DNA of 57,418 nt from Albimonas sp041685625 (GTDB taxonomy: Bacteria; Pseudomonadota; Alphaproteobacteria; Rhodobacterales; Rhodobacteraceae). The stretch is taken from NCBI GenBank assembly GCA_041685625.1, contig JAWLFJ010000010.1, positions 1 through 57,418 of the forward strand, given 5' to 3'. Each line of letters begins with the position of its first letter. The first letter of the stretch is position 1. The position numbers were made by a program, and so were the translations under genes. Shown in pieces: positions 50,813 to 57,418 of this stretch. The notes under the pieces were generated by a model. It was not told the DNA's origin. It did not search any database and saw only the letters and a list, made by a program, of their open reading frames with translations.

Positions 50813-50838
50813 ATCATTCAAGCTGACGCTTGAGTGAT
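50813..50838. promoter_or_regulatory. ArsR-type operator (inverted repeat)
   Basis: The arms ATCATTCAAGC (50813-50823) and GCTTGAGTGAT (50828-50838) are complementary with one mismatch, around a 4-base spacer. The site lies between the divergent hydroxylase operon and the ArsR-rhodanese gene, 42 and 20 bp from the two starts. It is AT-rich against the local background and shaped like BigR/SqrR-class ArsR operators. Binding by the adjacent regulator is inferred. Confidence 0.8.
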
Positions 50839-50858
50839 CTATCGTCCGGAGGCGCCCT

Positions 50859-51524
50859 ATGTCAATCAGCCCGAAGTCGGCCCTGCTGGAGGAATACGTC
50901 CTCGTCGCGCGCGCCTTGTCCGCGCCGGCGCGGCTTTCGATCCTCGAGCAACTGGCGCAGGGGGAGCGCGGGGTGGAGCCGCTGGCGGAGAAGACCGGCC
51001 TCACCCTCGCGAACTGTTCGCAGCATCTCCAGCAGCTGCGCCGGGCGGGCCTCGTCACCAGCCGGCGCGACGGCAAGGCCGTGATCTACCGGCTCACCGA
51101 CGCCAAGACGCTGGAGCTGATGGACCTCCTGCGCATCGTCGCCGAGCGCAACCTCGCGCAGGTGGAGCGCATCCTGCGCGGCCTCTCGGACGGCGAGGCG
51201 AGCCCCGAGCCGGTCAGCCGCGCCGATCTGGCGGCCCGGCTCGCCGAAGGCTCGGTCACGGTGCTCGACGTCCGGCCCGCCGACGAATACGCCGCGGGCC
51301 ATATTCCGGGCGCCCTGAACGCGACCCTGGCGGAGCTGGAGCGGGTCCTCCCCGCCTTCGCGCCAGACGCCGAGATCGTCGCCTATTGCCGCGGCCCCTA
51401 CTGCGTCTACGCCCATCAGGCCGTCGCCGCGCTTCGCAGGCACGGGTTGAACGCGCGGCGGCTCGAGGGCGGTCTGCCGGAATGGCGCGAGGATGGCCGG
51501 CCGGTGCTCGTCGAAACGGGCTGA
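50859..51524 (+). CDS. ArsR-family regulator fused to a rhodanese domain
   Basis: 221 aa. Residues about 8-100 are an ArsR winged helix (ARALSAPARLSILEQLAQGE, TLANCSQHLQQLRRAGLVTSRRDGKAVIYRL). Residues about 120-215 are a rhodanese domain with VLDVRPADEYAAGHIPGALN and the active-site loop AYCRGPYCVYAHQA, whose Cys can carry a persulfide. There is a further Cys in the HTH (ANCSQH). The fusion suggests a repressor that senses sulfane sulfur or redox state and controls the divergent operon and itself. GGAGG lies at the right distance upstream of the ATG. Confidence 0.93.
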   Translation: MSISPKSALLEEYVLVARALSAPARLSILEQLAQGERGVEPLAEKTGLTLANCSQHLQQLRRAGLVTSRRDGKAVIYRLTDAKTLELMDLLRIVAERNLAQVERILRGLSDGEASPEPVSRADLAARLAEGSVTVLDVRPADEYAAGHIPGALNATLAELERVLPAFAPDAEIVAYCRGPYCVYAHQAVAALRRHGLNARRLEGGLPEWREDGRPVLVETG

Positions 51525-51921
51525 GCGTGCCCGTGCTCCGGCGAGCGTGGCGCCGGCGCGCGAACCGGCTCGCGGCGGCGTCCTCGTCGGCGGCGACAAG
51601 ATCCATGCCAGCGGCGTCCGCGCGGCGCTTGACGGGGAACCTCGGCACGTCCGCCATAAAGGCGCCGCGACGGCGCCGAGGATCGGCACAGGCCGCAGCC
51701 GAGGCGTCGCGGCGGGCGTCTCCCTTGCCGGCGACGGGTCCCGCGTGCGCGGGCCGCCTCGCGCCTGCGTCGTCCGCCATGCGCCGTCGGCGCCACGGCC
51801 GTCCTCCGGCGGGCGGACGGTCGGCGTGCCAGCGCGAACCGCTCAGGCCCAAGGCGCCTCGCGCGCGGCGGGACCCGAAACGAAAGTCTCGCTTTCCCGA
51901 CGTCCGCGCGGATGCGACGGT
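51525..51921. other. non-coding gap
   Basis: About 400 bp between the ArsR-rhodanese gene and the cobalamin-binding protein gene. Open frames here are GC-rich shadows with no conserved look. No tRNA or hairpin terminator is seen, apart from a weak 5-bp inverted repeat (GAAAG/CTTTC) near 51880-51895. Confidence 0.4.
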
Positions 51922-52776
51922 ATGACCAAGGTGAAGCCCGACCGGCTTCGCCCGGACCCGACCGGAAGGACGCTGATCTTGTTCGACGCCGGGATCTTCT
52001 CTCGCACGGCCTCGCGGTTCGCCTCGAAGCGGGCCGCCTTCGCCCCGGACGCGATGGAGGCGCTGGCCGCCGACATCCTTCGCCGCCTTGCCGAAGCCAA
52101 TCCGCGCGAGCCGGCCTTCGACGACGTCGACGCGGAAAGCGTGGACGCCTTCTGCGACGCGCTGATCGAGCCCGAGCCGGCCGCAGCCCTGCGCTTCATC
52201 GAGGATCGCCGCGCCGAGGGCCTGACCCGGCAGGGCGTCCATCTCGGCTACGTCGCCGAGGCGGCGCGCCGCCTCGGCGAAGGGTGGGACGCGGACCGGC
52301 TGTCGCTGGCCGACGTGGCGATCAGTACCGGTCATCTCTACGCCGTGATGCGCGCGCTGCGGACCGACCCCCCGGTCGCGCCGGCAGCGGTCCACGAGCG
52401 CCGCCGCGGGCTTTTCGCGACGGTGCCCGGGGAGCGTCATGGGATCGGCGTGACCATGGCGGCGAACCTGTTCCGGGAGGCGGGCTGGGAGATCGACCTG
52501 CAGACGGGCTTGGACCACGACGCGCTCGTGGCTCACGTCGAACGGACGCAGCCGCCGGTGATCGGGCTGTCGCTCAGCACCGAGCGGCGCCTCGACGCCC
52601 TGGCCCGGCTCGTCGTGGCGCTGCGCTTCGTCACGCCTTTCGCGATCATCGGCGTCGCCCCGGCGTCGAGCGTCGACGCCCCGCGGCTGCACGAGGTGGC
52701 GGACATCGATCTCGTGCTGGACGACGTGTGCTCCGCCCGCCTCGAACTGGAGCGCCTGATCCGGGCTCGAAGCTGA
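51922..52776 (+). CDS. cobalamin-binding domain protein (sensor/regulator)
   Basis: 284 aa from ATG 51922. Residues about 98-145 form a helical cap-like segment (GYVAEAARRLGEGWDADRLSLADVAISTGHLY). Residues about 160-284 form a Rossmann-type B12-binding domain, with VPGERHGIGVTMAANLFREAGWEIDL carrying the ExHxxG variant of the DxHxxG motif (His173 as the probable cobalt ligand). There is no catalytic mutase or methyltransferase domain and no DNA-binding domain. The make-up recalls the AerR/PpaA and SCHIC-type photo/redox regulators of purple bacteria. Photosynthesis genes are not in the window, so this parallel is tentative. Confidence 0.75.
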   Translation: MTKVKPDRLRPDPTGRTLILFDAGIFSRTASRFASKRAAFAPDAMEALAADILRRLAEANPREPAFDDVDAESVDAFCDALIEPEPAAALRFIEDRRAEGLTRQGVHLGYVAEAARRLGEGWDADRLSLADVAISTGHLYAVMRALRTDPPVAPAAVHERRRGLFATVPGERHGIGVTMAANLFREAGWEIDLQTGLDHDALVAHVERTQPPVIGLSLSTERRLDALARLVVALRFVTPFAIIGVAPASSVDAPRLHEVADIDLVLDDVCSARLELERLIRARS

Positions 52777-52919
52777 TCCGACGCGACGGGGAGAGAGCCG
52801 CGCAGGCTGTTCTCGAAGAGGGCGCTCGTCTTGCGGCGCCGGCGACGCGTCCGCGCCCGCGTCTCCGCGCCATCGGTGGGATCGGCGGGATCTGGCCCGC
52901 GCCCATCGGGGGGCCGGGG
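52777..52919. other. short non-coding gap
   Basis: The gap follows the cobalamin-binding gene and precedes the IS3 remnant. No terminator with a T-run and no gene are visible. Confidence 0.35.
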
Positions 52920-53300
52920 GCAGGCTTGGGGCATGGTCGGCTTCACCGCCACGACGGGCGCGGTTTCGGATGGCGGAGCTGGCCGGAGCACGGCCTCCGG
53001 GCCGGTGGTCGGCAGCCCGGCGGGGAATGCGCCGTGACGGTGTCGTGCCGCCGTCGTCAGCTCGCGACGAGGATCCTCGCCTCGGCGAGGCCGTAGACGG
53101 CCTCCCCGTTCGGCCGTCCGTCGCGGAGCCTGGCGTCGAAGCTCTCGCGACAGCCGTTCTGCCACGGGCTGCCGGGCTCGATGAAGGCGGTCTTCGCCCC
53201 GACGGCCGCGAACCGCTCCCGCACGGCGCCGGCCATGAACTCGGGGGCGGTCATCGGAACGGACATGGCCGGGCGCGCCGCCGAGGACCCATGCCAAAGC
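52920..53300 (-). pseudogene. IS3-family transposase (OrfB) C-terminal remnant
   Basis: Minus-strand fragments give AWVLGGAPGHVRSDD, then in a second frame APEFMAGAVRERFAAVGAKTAFIEPGSPWQNGCRESFDARLRDGRPNGEAVYGLAEA. The first frame resumes with a GLPTTGPEAVLRPAPPSETAP tail. This is the rve integrase end of IS3 OrfB (SDNGPEF...GAKTAFIEPGSPWENGYCESFNARFRDELLNGE). The catalytic Glu region is present but two frame changes and the loss of the N-terminal half make it inactive. Confidence 0.85.
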
Positions 53301-53310
53301 TCATCGATCA

Positions 53311-53725
53311 TGACCCATGCGCCCATCCGCCGCGCCAAGGTCACCGACGCGGCGGCCCATGACGGAGCGCGGCTGCGCGAGGAGGGCCTGATCGATCCGA
53401 ACGACACCGCCTCCGACGTCCGGGCCGACGGCGCCTGTCGCTCCGCGGAGGACGAGCGGTTCCTCGCGAGGATCGCAAGGTCAGCCGCATCCCTCGGCGC
53501 AAGCCGAAGGGGCGGCCGATGCCGAAGCGCACCGCCCCGGCGAACGCCGCCAAGTCGGCGGTGCGCGCCTTGGTCGAGCATCCCTTCGCCCGTCGGAAGG
53601 GACCGATGGGCCCGGTGATCCGCACCATCGGCATCGCCCGGGCCAAGGCGACCGTCACGCTTGCCGACATGGCCTGCGACATGAAGCGATGGTGCTGGCT
53701 CGACAGGCGGGGTATGCCCGCCTGA
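53311..53725 (+). pseudogene. IS5-family transposase C-terminal remnant
   Basis: The plus strand reads AHDGARLREEGLIDPNDTASDVRADGACRSAEDERFLARI. After a frame change it continues RRKPKGRPMPKRTAPANAAKSAVRALVEHPFARRKGPMGPVIRTIGIARAKATVTLADMACDMKRWCWLDRR. This is the C-terminal DDE region of an IS5-type transposase (VWADTAYRSAENE...AKSAVRA.VEHVFA.QKGPMGL.IRTIG.ARA). The catalytic Glu of VEHVFA is retained, but the N-terminal half is absent. It abuts the IS3 remnant head to head. Confidence 0.8.
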
Positions 53726-54084
53726 CGCGGAAAGCGCGCCGAAGATCCGCGGGAACCCCCTGAAGTCGACGCACATGGCGCATCCGAGTGACGTGCGGCC
53801 TTGTGTGGGCGCCCCTTCGGATCCAAGCGGTTTCCTGGGTCACGGCTGGGGCATGTTGTAAGGTGCGGCCGTGTGTCCGGTCTCGAAGATGCGGCCGTTC
53901 ACCGCCGCGGATCGCCACCAAGCCGAGATGGACGCGGCTGCCTCGGCGGCGTACACACTCGAACGAAAACGCCTGCGGGAAAGCCGGCGCGGCTCAGGGG
54001 GTCAGGATCGGGTGCCGATTGACATCCGAACCGGACCGCCGAAGCTGGAATCTTGGGTATCCTGACCCGGCCGGCGACGAAGCG
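53726..54084. other. gap between IS remnants
   Basis: About 360 bp. A short plus-strand frame at 53871-54065 (MCPVSKMRPFTAADRHQAEMDAAASAAYTLERKRL) has a helical look and might be the end of a lost gene, but I do not recognise it. The rest probably contains decayed IS ends. Confidence 0.35.
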
Positions 54085-54088
54085 CAGC

Positions 54089-54360
54089 ATGAGGAAGGCG
54101 GGCAAGGTCCCGGATGCTCGGAAGGCGTGCATTTTCAAGCAGGCCGAGGAGGACGTCCCGATCGGCGACGTCTGCCGGAAGGCCGGGATCAGCCAGGCGA
54201 CGTTTTCTGCGACGGGCGGAAGACCGGCGCGCGGCTGCTGCCGAGCGAGATGCGACGGCTGAAGGCATTCGAGGACGAGAACGCGCGACCGAAGAAGTTC
54301 GTGGCGGAGCGTCGCCTCGACAAGGAGACAGTGCAGTATGGCGTGCGCCGAAATCCGTGA
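54089..54360 (+). pseudogene. IS3-family OrfA remnant, frameshifted
   Basis: The ATG at 54089 opens KVPDARKACIFKQAEEDVPIGDVCRKAGISQATF, the HTH of IS3 OrfA (EEQI..FLKEAE.G.PV.ELCRKHGIS.ATFY.W). After a frame change it continues GRKTGARLLPSEMRRLKAFEDENARPKKFVAERRLDKE, the leucine-zipper tail (RLK.LEDENARLKKLVAE..LD). OrfB does not follow. It ends 24 bp upstream of the glycosyltransferase start, so an IS boundary lies next to that gene. Confidence 0.85.
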
Positions 54361-54384
54361 AGCCGGCTGAAATTTGAACAAGAC

Positions 54385-57069
54385 ATGATTCAGCAATCCA
54401 GATCCCTCAAAATGGGAAACAGCATTGCCACGCTCTATGAAAGCGCACCTTGTCTTGTCCTGGACTCAACCGTGATCGATGCGAGCCATCGATTCATCGG
54501 CGCCGTGATGACTGTTCGCGCTCAGCCAGCCGACTCCGACCTGTGGGCACGTGTCACCCGCCTCGCAACATCCCTGGCGGAAGCGGGGCTCGGCGTCACC
54601 GTAGTTGACGACGGCTCGGAACTCCGCCCGCCGCGGGATATGATCGAGCACCTGCGCAGGCTTGGGGGCAGCTACCTGAGGCTCGACACCGGCCACCGGC
54701 TTCCGTCGGCCGCCCGCCCCCGGAACGCCGGCGCCGTGTTCTCGAATTTCGACTACGTCTTGATGCTCGATCCGGCTCTCTCGGTGGATCCCGGCTTCGC
54801 CGATCGACTCCGCGCCGAGCTGCGCTCGCCAGCCTTCCACGGCAACGGCCACGCCTTCGCGATGATGCCCCAGGTCGCTCTCACGCCTCGCGGCCAGGCG
54901 TATCTCGCTCGCACGGGTCCTGAAGATCGCGCCGCGTTCGTCCGCGACGCCGTCAGCCGAATGGACCCGGCTCTCCTCGTCGAATTCTCGGTCGTCTCGT
55001 CGGCATGCGCTTATCACCGCCACACCTATCTCGCACGTGGCGGCTGCGACGAGCGCTTCGAGGGCTCGGGTCACGAAACCCTCGAGCTGAACTGCCGGAT
55101 GATCCAACACGGCTGTCGCTTCCCGATCCCCGAAGACTGGCCGAACGACGACGGCGGCTTCGACACCACCGAGTATCGTGGGTGGCGATCCGCTTACCGC
55201 CTCGCCGGTGACCGCTCTTGGGCGGCCGGCCTCTTCGTGATCCGACAAGGGCCTCTCTCGCCCCTCGCCGACGACACGCACAGCGCCGACCAAGCCCGCT
55301 TTCGCGATTCCCTCGCCACGCCTCCGCACCGGCGCCGGGAACCGGACGCCCTGCCTGACGCCCATGCCGGCCGCACGCTCCTCGTCCGCACAAACCGTTT
55401 CACCCTGAACCGAGAGATACGTCCCCTCTACGGCGCCTTGACGACTGTCGATCCGAACCATCTGCCGGAGGATCTTGATCTAAGAGACTTCATTGCCGCC
55501 GAATCCATCGACCGCATCGTCTTCCACAATCCCTACTGCGACGTTCCCACCCGTCGTCTCTACGACCATGCACGTGCCGCCGGACTCCCTTTCCTCGTCG
55601 CCGAGCGGGGCGGCCTCAACGACTCGCTCTTCTACGACGCCAACGGCTTCCTCGCCGACAGCGACAGCTATGCCCGACCCAACTGGGACCGCGAACCCTC
55701 CGCCGAGGAAGCCGAAGTCACCCGCATCCGCATCGCCGAACACAGGCGCAGCCGCCGTTCCCTTGAAGCGCAAAACCCTCGCCTGCCCCTTGACGACATT
55801 CGGCGCGAACTGAACATCCGAGCCGGCGAGCGGATTCTCTTCGCCCCCCTGCAAAGGCCTTCCGACACCGCCACGAGGTTCTTCGCCCGGGGCTCCATCA
55901 CCTACGAGCGGCACCTCGAGATCCTCGCCGAACTCTCCGCCGGATTACCGCTCGGTTGGCGACTGCTCTGCAAGCGCCACCCGCTCGAGGACAAGACGGA
56001 TCCCGCCATCGGCCCTGAAGTCGACCATTTCCATGTCAGCGACCTTCTCGAACTCAGCGACGCCGTTCTGACCTTCAACTCCGGCGTCGGCCTTCAGGCG
56101 CTGCTTCATGAGACGCCGGTTCTCGTCACCGGACGAGCCTATTATTCCATCGAGGGCGTCACTCATGCCGTCGCTTCGGCGGACGACGTAATTCTCGCTC
56201 TCGAAGCCGGCCTTCCCTTCGACACGCGTCTCGCCTTCCGTTTTCTCAACTACCTGATCAACCGACTCTATTCCTTCGGAGACTTCCGGACCAAGGAGGT
56301 GCGGATGCCCGAAGGCCATCGCATGACGGTGACCCGCAACATCCGCTTCCGCGAACTGCGGGCATTCGGCCGAAGCTTCCGTTACCGCACCGACCCGGAA
56401 GCGCCTGAAATCGGCCGCGATTCGCCCCTGTTCGACCGGTTCCGCCGACCTTGCGACCGCGAAGCAGCGTCGCCGTCCTTCGCCGATCTCGACGCGGCCG
56501 CGATCGCCGACGTGTTCTCCCGCGATCTGACCGGCGCCATCCTCGCGCGCGCCCCCCGCACCGAAGCCGAAGCGACGCCGAAGCGGTTTCACTTCGAGGA
56601 CGAGCCGCGGCCTCTCGAGATCGCCCGCGGTCTCAAGGTCAACTACAAGCCGCAGGCCGGCGCACGGCTCAGAGGCCAAGTTCTCCACACTCCCGGTCTC
56701 GGTCGTCGGTTCGGCCGACTGTCCCTCTTCTCCGAGGACACCGCCGCCTGGCTGCTCGTGCAGGTCGAACTCGACCGGGCGATCCTCGAGCGTCACCATC
56801 GGATCGACGCGATTCTCCTGTGCCGCAGCCAGCGTCCCGGTCGGATCTTCACGGCGCTCCACGTCTCGTACCCCGCCGACCGCGACAGCTTCCACGGACG
56901 GTCGTCTTCCCCCGTGGACGTCTCGGAACACCCGATCCGATCGACGTTCGCGCTGTCCGGGGAGTTCTGGAAAAGCGTCACCGAACGCTCGACGATCTCC
57001 TTCGCCATCGGCGCGAAGGAGGTGCTGGATGGGTTCACCGTCACCGATCTGATCGTTCTGGGGCGCTGA
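54385..57069 (+). CDS. glycosyltransferase with capsule-polysaccharide synthesis domain
   Basis: 894 aa. Residues about 35-270 form a GT-A, family-2-like domain (FIGAVMTVRAQ, LGVTVVDDGSELR, FDYVLMLDPALSVDPGF, FEGSGHETLELNCRMIQHG). Residues about 320-680 resemble capsule synthesis (KpsC/KpsS, Capsule_synth) glycosyltransferases: ERILFAPLQRPSDTATRFF, WRLLCKRHPLED, LSDAVLTFNSGVGLQALLHETPVLVTGRAYYSIEGVTHAV. The C-terminal 150 residues are a separate beta-rich region. It probably builds a surface glycan. No clear Shine-Dalgarno precedes ATG 54385, an ATG at 54412 is possible, and the 5' end may have been cut by the upstream IS. GC content looks lower than in core genes. Confidence 0.8.
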   Translation: MIQQSRSLKMGNSIATLYESAPCLVLDSTVIDASHRFIGAVMTVRAQPADSDLWARVTRLATSLAEAGLGVTVVDDGSELRPPRDMIEHLRRLGGSYLRLDTGHRLPSAARPRNAGAVFSNFDYVLMLDPALSVDPGFADRLRAELRSPAFHGNGHAFAMMPQVALTPRGQAYLARTGPEDRAAFVRDAVSRMDPALLVEFSVVSSACAYHRHTYLARGGCDERFEGSGHETLELNCRMIQHGCRFPIPEDWPNDDGGFDTTEYRGWRSAYRLAGDRSWAAGLFVIRQGPLSPLADDTHSADQARFRDSLATPPHRRREPDALPDAHAGRTLLVRTNRFTLNREIRPLYGALTTVDPNHLPEDLDLRDFIAAESIDRIVFHNPYCDVPTRRLYDHARAAGLPFLVAERGGLNDSLFYDANGFLADSDSYARPNWDREPSAEEAEVTRIRIAEHRRSRRSLEAQNPRLPLDDIRRELNIRAGERILFAPLQRPSDTATRFFARGSITYERHLEILAELSAGLPLGWRLLCKRHPLEDKTDPAIGPEVDHFHVSDLLELSDAVLTFNSGVGLQALLHETPVLVTGRAYYSIEGVTHAVASADDVILALEAGLPFDTRLAFRFLNYLINRLYSFGDFRTKEVRMPEGHRMTVTRNIRFRELRAFGRSFRYRTDPEAPEIGRDSPLFDRFRRPCDREAASPSFADLDAAAIADVFSRDLTGAILARAPRTEAEATPKRFHFEDEPRPLEIARGLKVNYKPQAGARLRGQVLHTPGLGRRFGRLSLFSEDTAAWLLVQVELDRAILERHHRIDAILLCRSQRPGRIFTALHVSYPADRDSFHGRSSSPVDVSEHPIRSTFALSGEFWKSVTERSTISFAIGAKEVLDGFTVTDLIVLGR

Positions 57070-57085
57070 GCAGGGCCGACAGCGC

Positions 57086-57418
57086 GTAAGCGTCGTTCCG
57101 TTCTCACGGGCCACGCGCCGGGCGGACCCACGGCATGAGCCGGACTCCCGCAAGAAGCCGGACACCCGCAAGAGCCTACCTGATCCGGCCGTGCTGTGTT
57201 TCACTCGTCCGAGGCGGAGCGCGGGTAACCCTCCGCCGAGAGCCGTCTTCCGGATGTGTTCGTCGGGATCGTACCTGACCTTATGGGCGCGGATACGGAC
57301 ATTTCGGTTTCGCGGCTCTAGGTGGTCGAGGTCGGTCGTCGTCGTCGCTGGACCGATGCGGAGAAGCTGCGGATCGTTGCGGAGAGCATGGCCGGTCGGC
57401 GGCAGGTGTCGGCGACGG
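57086..57418 (+). mobile_element. IS66-like element, left end (runs off the window)
   Basis: GTAAGCG at 57086-57092, the usual start of IS66-family terminal repeats, lies 17 bp after the glycosyltransferase stop. About 190 bp further on comes the start of the first IS66 gene. The right end lies beyond the window. Confidence 0.7.
57283..57418 (+). pseudogene. IS66 TnpA-like gene, 5' part with nonsense codon
   Basis: The ATG at 57283 opens MGADTDISVSRL*VVEVGRR, then RRWTDAEKLRIVAESMAGRRQVSAT and runs off the edge. The pattern RRRWT.AEK.RIV.ES..G..QVSATARRHGIS is the helix-turn-helix of the IS66 accessory protein TnpA. TAG at 57319-57321 stands where Glu is expected (SRLEVVE), so this copy is probably inactivated unless translation restarts downstream. 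Confidence 0.75.

Overview
The window is a very GC-rich contig segment from an alphaproteobacterium, most likely Rhodobacterales. This rests on base composition, the style of the beta-oxidation, glycolytic, recR, ileS and zapA genes, a DUF3489/DUF7220-type accessory island, and a cobalamin-binding sensor near an ArsR-rhodanese regulator. No species can be named. Bases 1-16 are not genomic: they match the 3' end of a standard Illumina read-2 adapter.

Layout. (1) 0.07-7.0 kb: two divergent operons for acyl-CoA catabolism. On the minus strand lie SDR, MaoC hydratase, OB-fold/Zn-ribbon protein and thiolase. On the plus strand lie acyl-CoA dehydrogenase, a GntR regulator and an acyl-CoA ligase. 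A palindrome sits between them. (2) 7.1-16.9 kb: a decayed accessory island. It holds a cut oxidoreductase tail, an in-frame hsdM'-'hsdR chimera with nonsense codons, a DNA-methylase tail, an adenylate cyclase/TPR protein, a DUF7220 protein, a nitronate monooxygenase, and a DUF3489 gene split by a complete three-recombinase RIT element with long inverted ends. (3) 17.0-19.8 kb: a chemoreceptor with a periplasmic sensor-like protein. (4) 20.1-24.1 kb: gap, pgk and class I fba, with an NAD(P)-binding oxidoreductase.

(5) 24.1-29.5 kb: a compact, apparently complete lasso-peptide locus. A 37-residue precursor, a B2 protease and a methyltransferase lie on the minus strand. A divergent HPr-kinase-like gene, PqqD-type B1 and asparagine-synthetase-like cyclase C lie on the plus strand. 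The predicted core ends in Ser, the residue that kinases of this kind phosphorylate in paeninodin-type systems. This is the most interesting system in the window. (6) 29.5-44.9 kb: recR with an MsbA-like ABC exporter, an aminotransferase, DUF547, ileS, tkt, a coiled-coil gene with zapA, an alpha/beta hydrolase, a second acyl-CoA ligase and a site-2 protease.

(7) 45-48.2 kb: IS256 and IS110 remnants, a nucleoside phosphorylase and a frameshifted methyltransferase. (8) 48.3-52.8 kb: an ArsR-rhodanese regulator divergent from a fatty-acid-hydroxylase/MFS/DsrE operon with a clear operator, then a cobalamin-binding protein. (9) 52.9-57.4 kb: IS3, IS5 and IS3 remnants, a large capsule-type glycosyltransferase that looks lower in GC, and the left end of an IS66-like element running off the window.
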